This document shows positions 5,914 to 6,264 of a stretch of 6,264 bases of DNA, piece after piece; position 1 is the first letter of the stretch, and each line of letters starts with the position of its first letter. This DNA comes from an uncultured Eubacteriales bacterium. Its GTDB lineage: Bacteria > Bacillota > Clostridia > Oscillospirales > Acutalibacteraceae. Under the pieces are notes generated by a model. The model ran no database searches. It saw only the letters and a program-made list of their open reading frames with translations, and had not been told where the DNA came from. Position numbers and translations under genes: made by a program. The stretch lies in assembly GCA_934667845.1 (NCBI GenBank), contig CAKUMQ010000096.1, forward strand, positions 1 to 6,264, written 5' to 3'.

Positions 5914-5949
5914 GGAATTTGCCCCTGCATCCGGCGAGGGGCAAATTCC
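5914..5949. repeat. Perfect 13-bp inverted repeat in the feoA leader
   Basis: Bases 5914-5926 (GGAATTTGCCCCT) and 5937-5949 (AGGGGCAAATTCC) are exact reverse complements with a 10-nt spacer. The element sits 33 nt upstream of the feoA ATG. It shows no T-run on either side, which disfavours a terminator. It could be an operator for a metal-responsive regulator or an RNA hairpin in the leader. It does not resemble the Fur box or DtxR box consensus that I know. A weak minus-strand promoter reading (TTGCCC at 5944-5939, 17 nt, CAAATT at 5921-5916) would fall inside it. Confidence 0.6.
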
Positions 5950-6013
5950 TGCTCACTGTCAGCCTATGCCGCTCCTCTGCCGCCGGTGCGGGCATATCTT
6001 TCCCCGCCCGCCC

Positions 6014-6021
6014 ATATGGTA
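6014..6021 (+). promoter_or_regulatory. Possible -10 element of the symporter gene
   Basis: ATATGGTA, containing TATGGT as a 4/6 match to TATAAT, lies 22 nt upstream of the symporter start. No -35 is evident at 17 nt (GCATAT). The octamer also occurs before the barstar-like and DUF3850 genes. It is weak on its own. Confidence 0.25.
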
Positions 6022-6043
6022 GGAGCAGGGGGAGGGGTGCGCT

Positions 6044-6264
6044 TTGTGGGATGCGGTGATCGTGGCGACGTATGTGGCGCTGCTGGCGGGCTCGGCGCTG
6101 CTCGGCGGGCGGAAGGTCAGGGGCGGCAGCGATTTCACGGCGTCGCCGAAGCGCTACGGCGCGGCGGTGATCTTTGCGACGCTGTCTGCCTCCTATGTCG
6201 GCGGCGGCTATTCGTCCGGCAACGCCGCCATGGCGTTTTCCGCGGGGATCGGGTCGACGCTGAC
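6044..6264 (+). CDS. Sodium:solute symporter family protein, N-terminal part
   Basis: Secondary transporters of the SSS family use the sodium gradient to import small solutes such as amino acids, sugars or vitamins across the inner membrane. The first 73 codons are in the window. Residues 4-22 form the first membrane helix (AVIVATYVALLAGSALLGG). A basic loop follows, RKVRGGSDFTASPKRYG (23-39), matching the family's GR-x(n)-DF-x-x-A-x-R-x-x-G pattern. The second helix then carries ATLSASYVGGGYSSGNA (45-61), the family's sodium-site and GGG region. The start is TTG 6044: an in-frame TAG at 6020-6022 rules out anything farther upstream, no other start codon falls between, and GGAGG (6031-6035) lies 8 nt before it. 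A later GTG at 6056 would clip the first helix and has no ribosome site. The substrate cannot be told from this end. It is divergent from feoA across 162 nt, a link suggestive of shared control but not evidence that it transports iron. Confidence 0.85.
   Translation, partial: MWDAVIVATYVALLAGSALLGGRKVRGGSDFTASPKRYGAAVIFATLSASYVGGGYSSGNAAMAFSAGIGSTL

Noticed and set aside
5882..5995. N-terminal extension of FeoA by 38 residues
   Set aside because: It would translate the leader inverted repeat. FeoA homology begins after the ATG at 5881, which has its own ribosome site.
6012..6019. Perfect palindrome CCATATGG before the symporter
   Set aside because: Eight bases are too short to call an operator. 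It mostly coincides with the possible -10 element.

Overview
The window is GC-rich, with short intergenic gaps, strong AGGAGG-type ribosome sites, occasional GTG or TTG starts and extended -10 promoters. Family-level resemblances (a clostridial-style FeoB with a GCNAAGVTGCRII block, MurC with an EACEFKDHY block, barstar-like and DUF3850 proteins) suggest a high-GC member of the Clostridia, probably an anaerobic gut-type Firmicute. Species cannot be named from this sequence.

Layout. Positions 1-76 may hold the last codons of a plus-strand gene, followed directly by a perfect 14-bp hairpin. A plus-strand orphan barstar-like gene (262-546) comes next, and a hairpin cluster separates it from the convergent minus-strand pair murC (1544-2929) and a pyridoxal kinase gene (651-1511). 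murC has a well-formed promoter at 2974-3002, and the kinase gene follows it by 32 nt with its own strong ribosome site. A 344-nt divergent intergenic region separates murC from a plus-strand DUF3850 gene (3274-3564), which has its own extended -10 promoter and a roughly 70-nt A-rich leader. Five bases after that gene stops, the convergent feoB gene ends (3570-5636). feoB overlaps the upstream feoA (5627-5881) by 10 nt in a minus-strand feoAB operon. The feoA leader contains a perfect 13-bp inverted repeat. Divergent from feoA, a sodium:solute symporter gene starts at a TTG (6044) and runs off the end of the window.

Function. Most genes are core metabolism: cell-wall precursor synthesis (murC), vitamin B6 salvage (pyridoxal kinase), ferrous iron uptake (feoAB) and sodium-coupled solute uptake. 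The two small plus-strand proteins, barstar-like and DUF3850 (ASCH/PUA-like), are the accessory items. I see no tRNA, rRNA, CRISPR array, insertion sequence or phage gene, and no convincing undescribed multi-gene system. The points most worth a second look are the barstar-like gene with no visible RNase partner, the feoA leader inverted repeat, the DUF3850 leader, and a TGGTA element recurring upstream of several genes.
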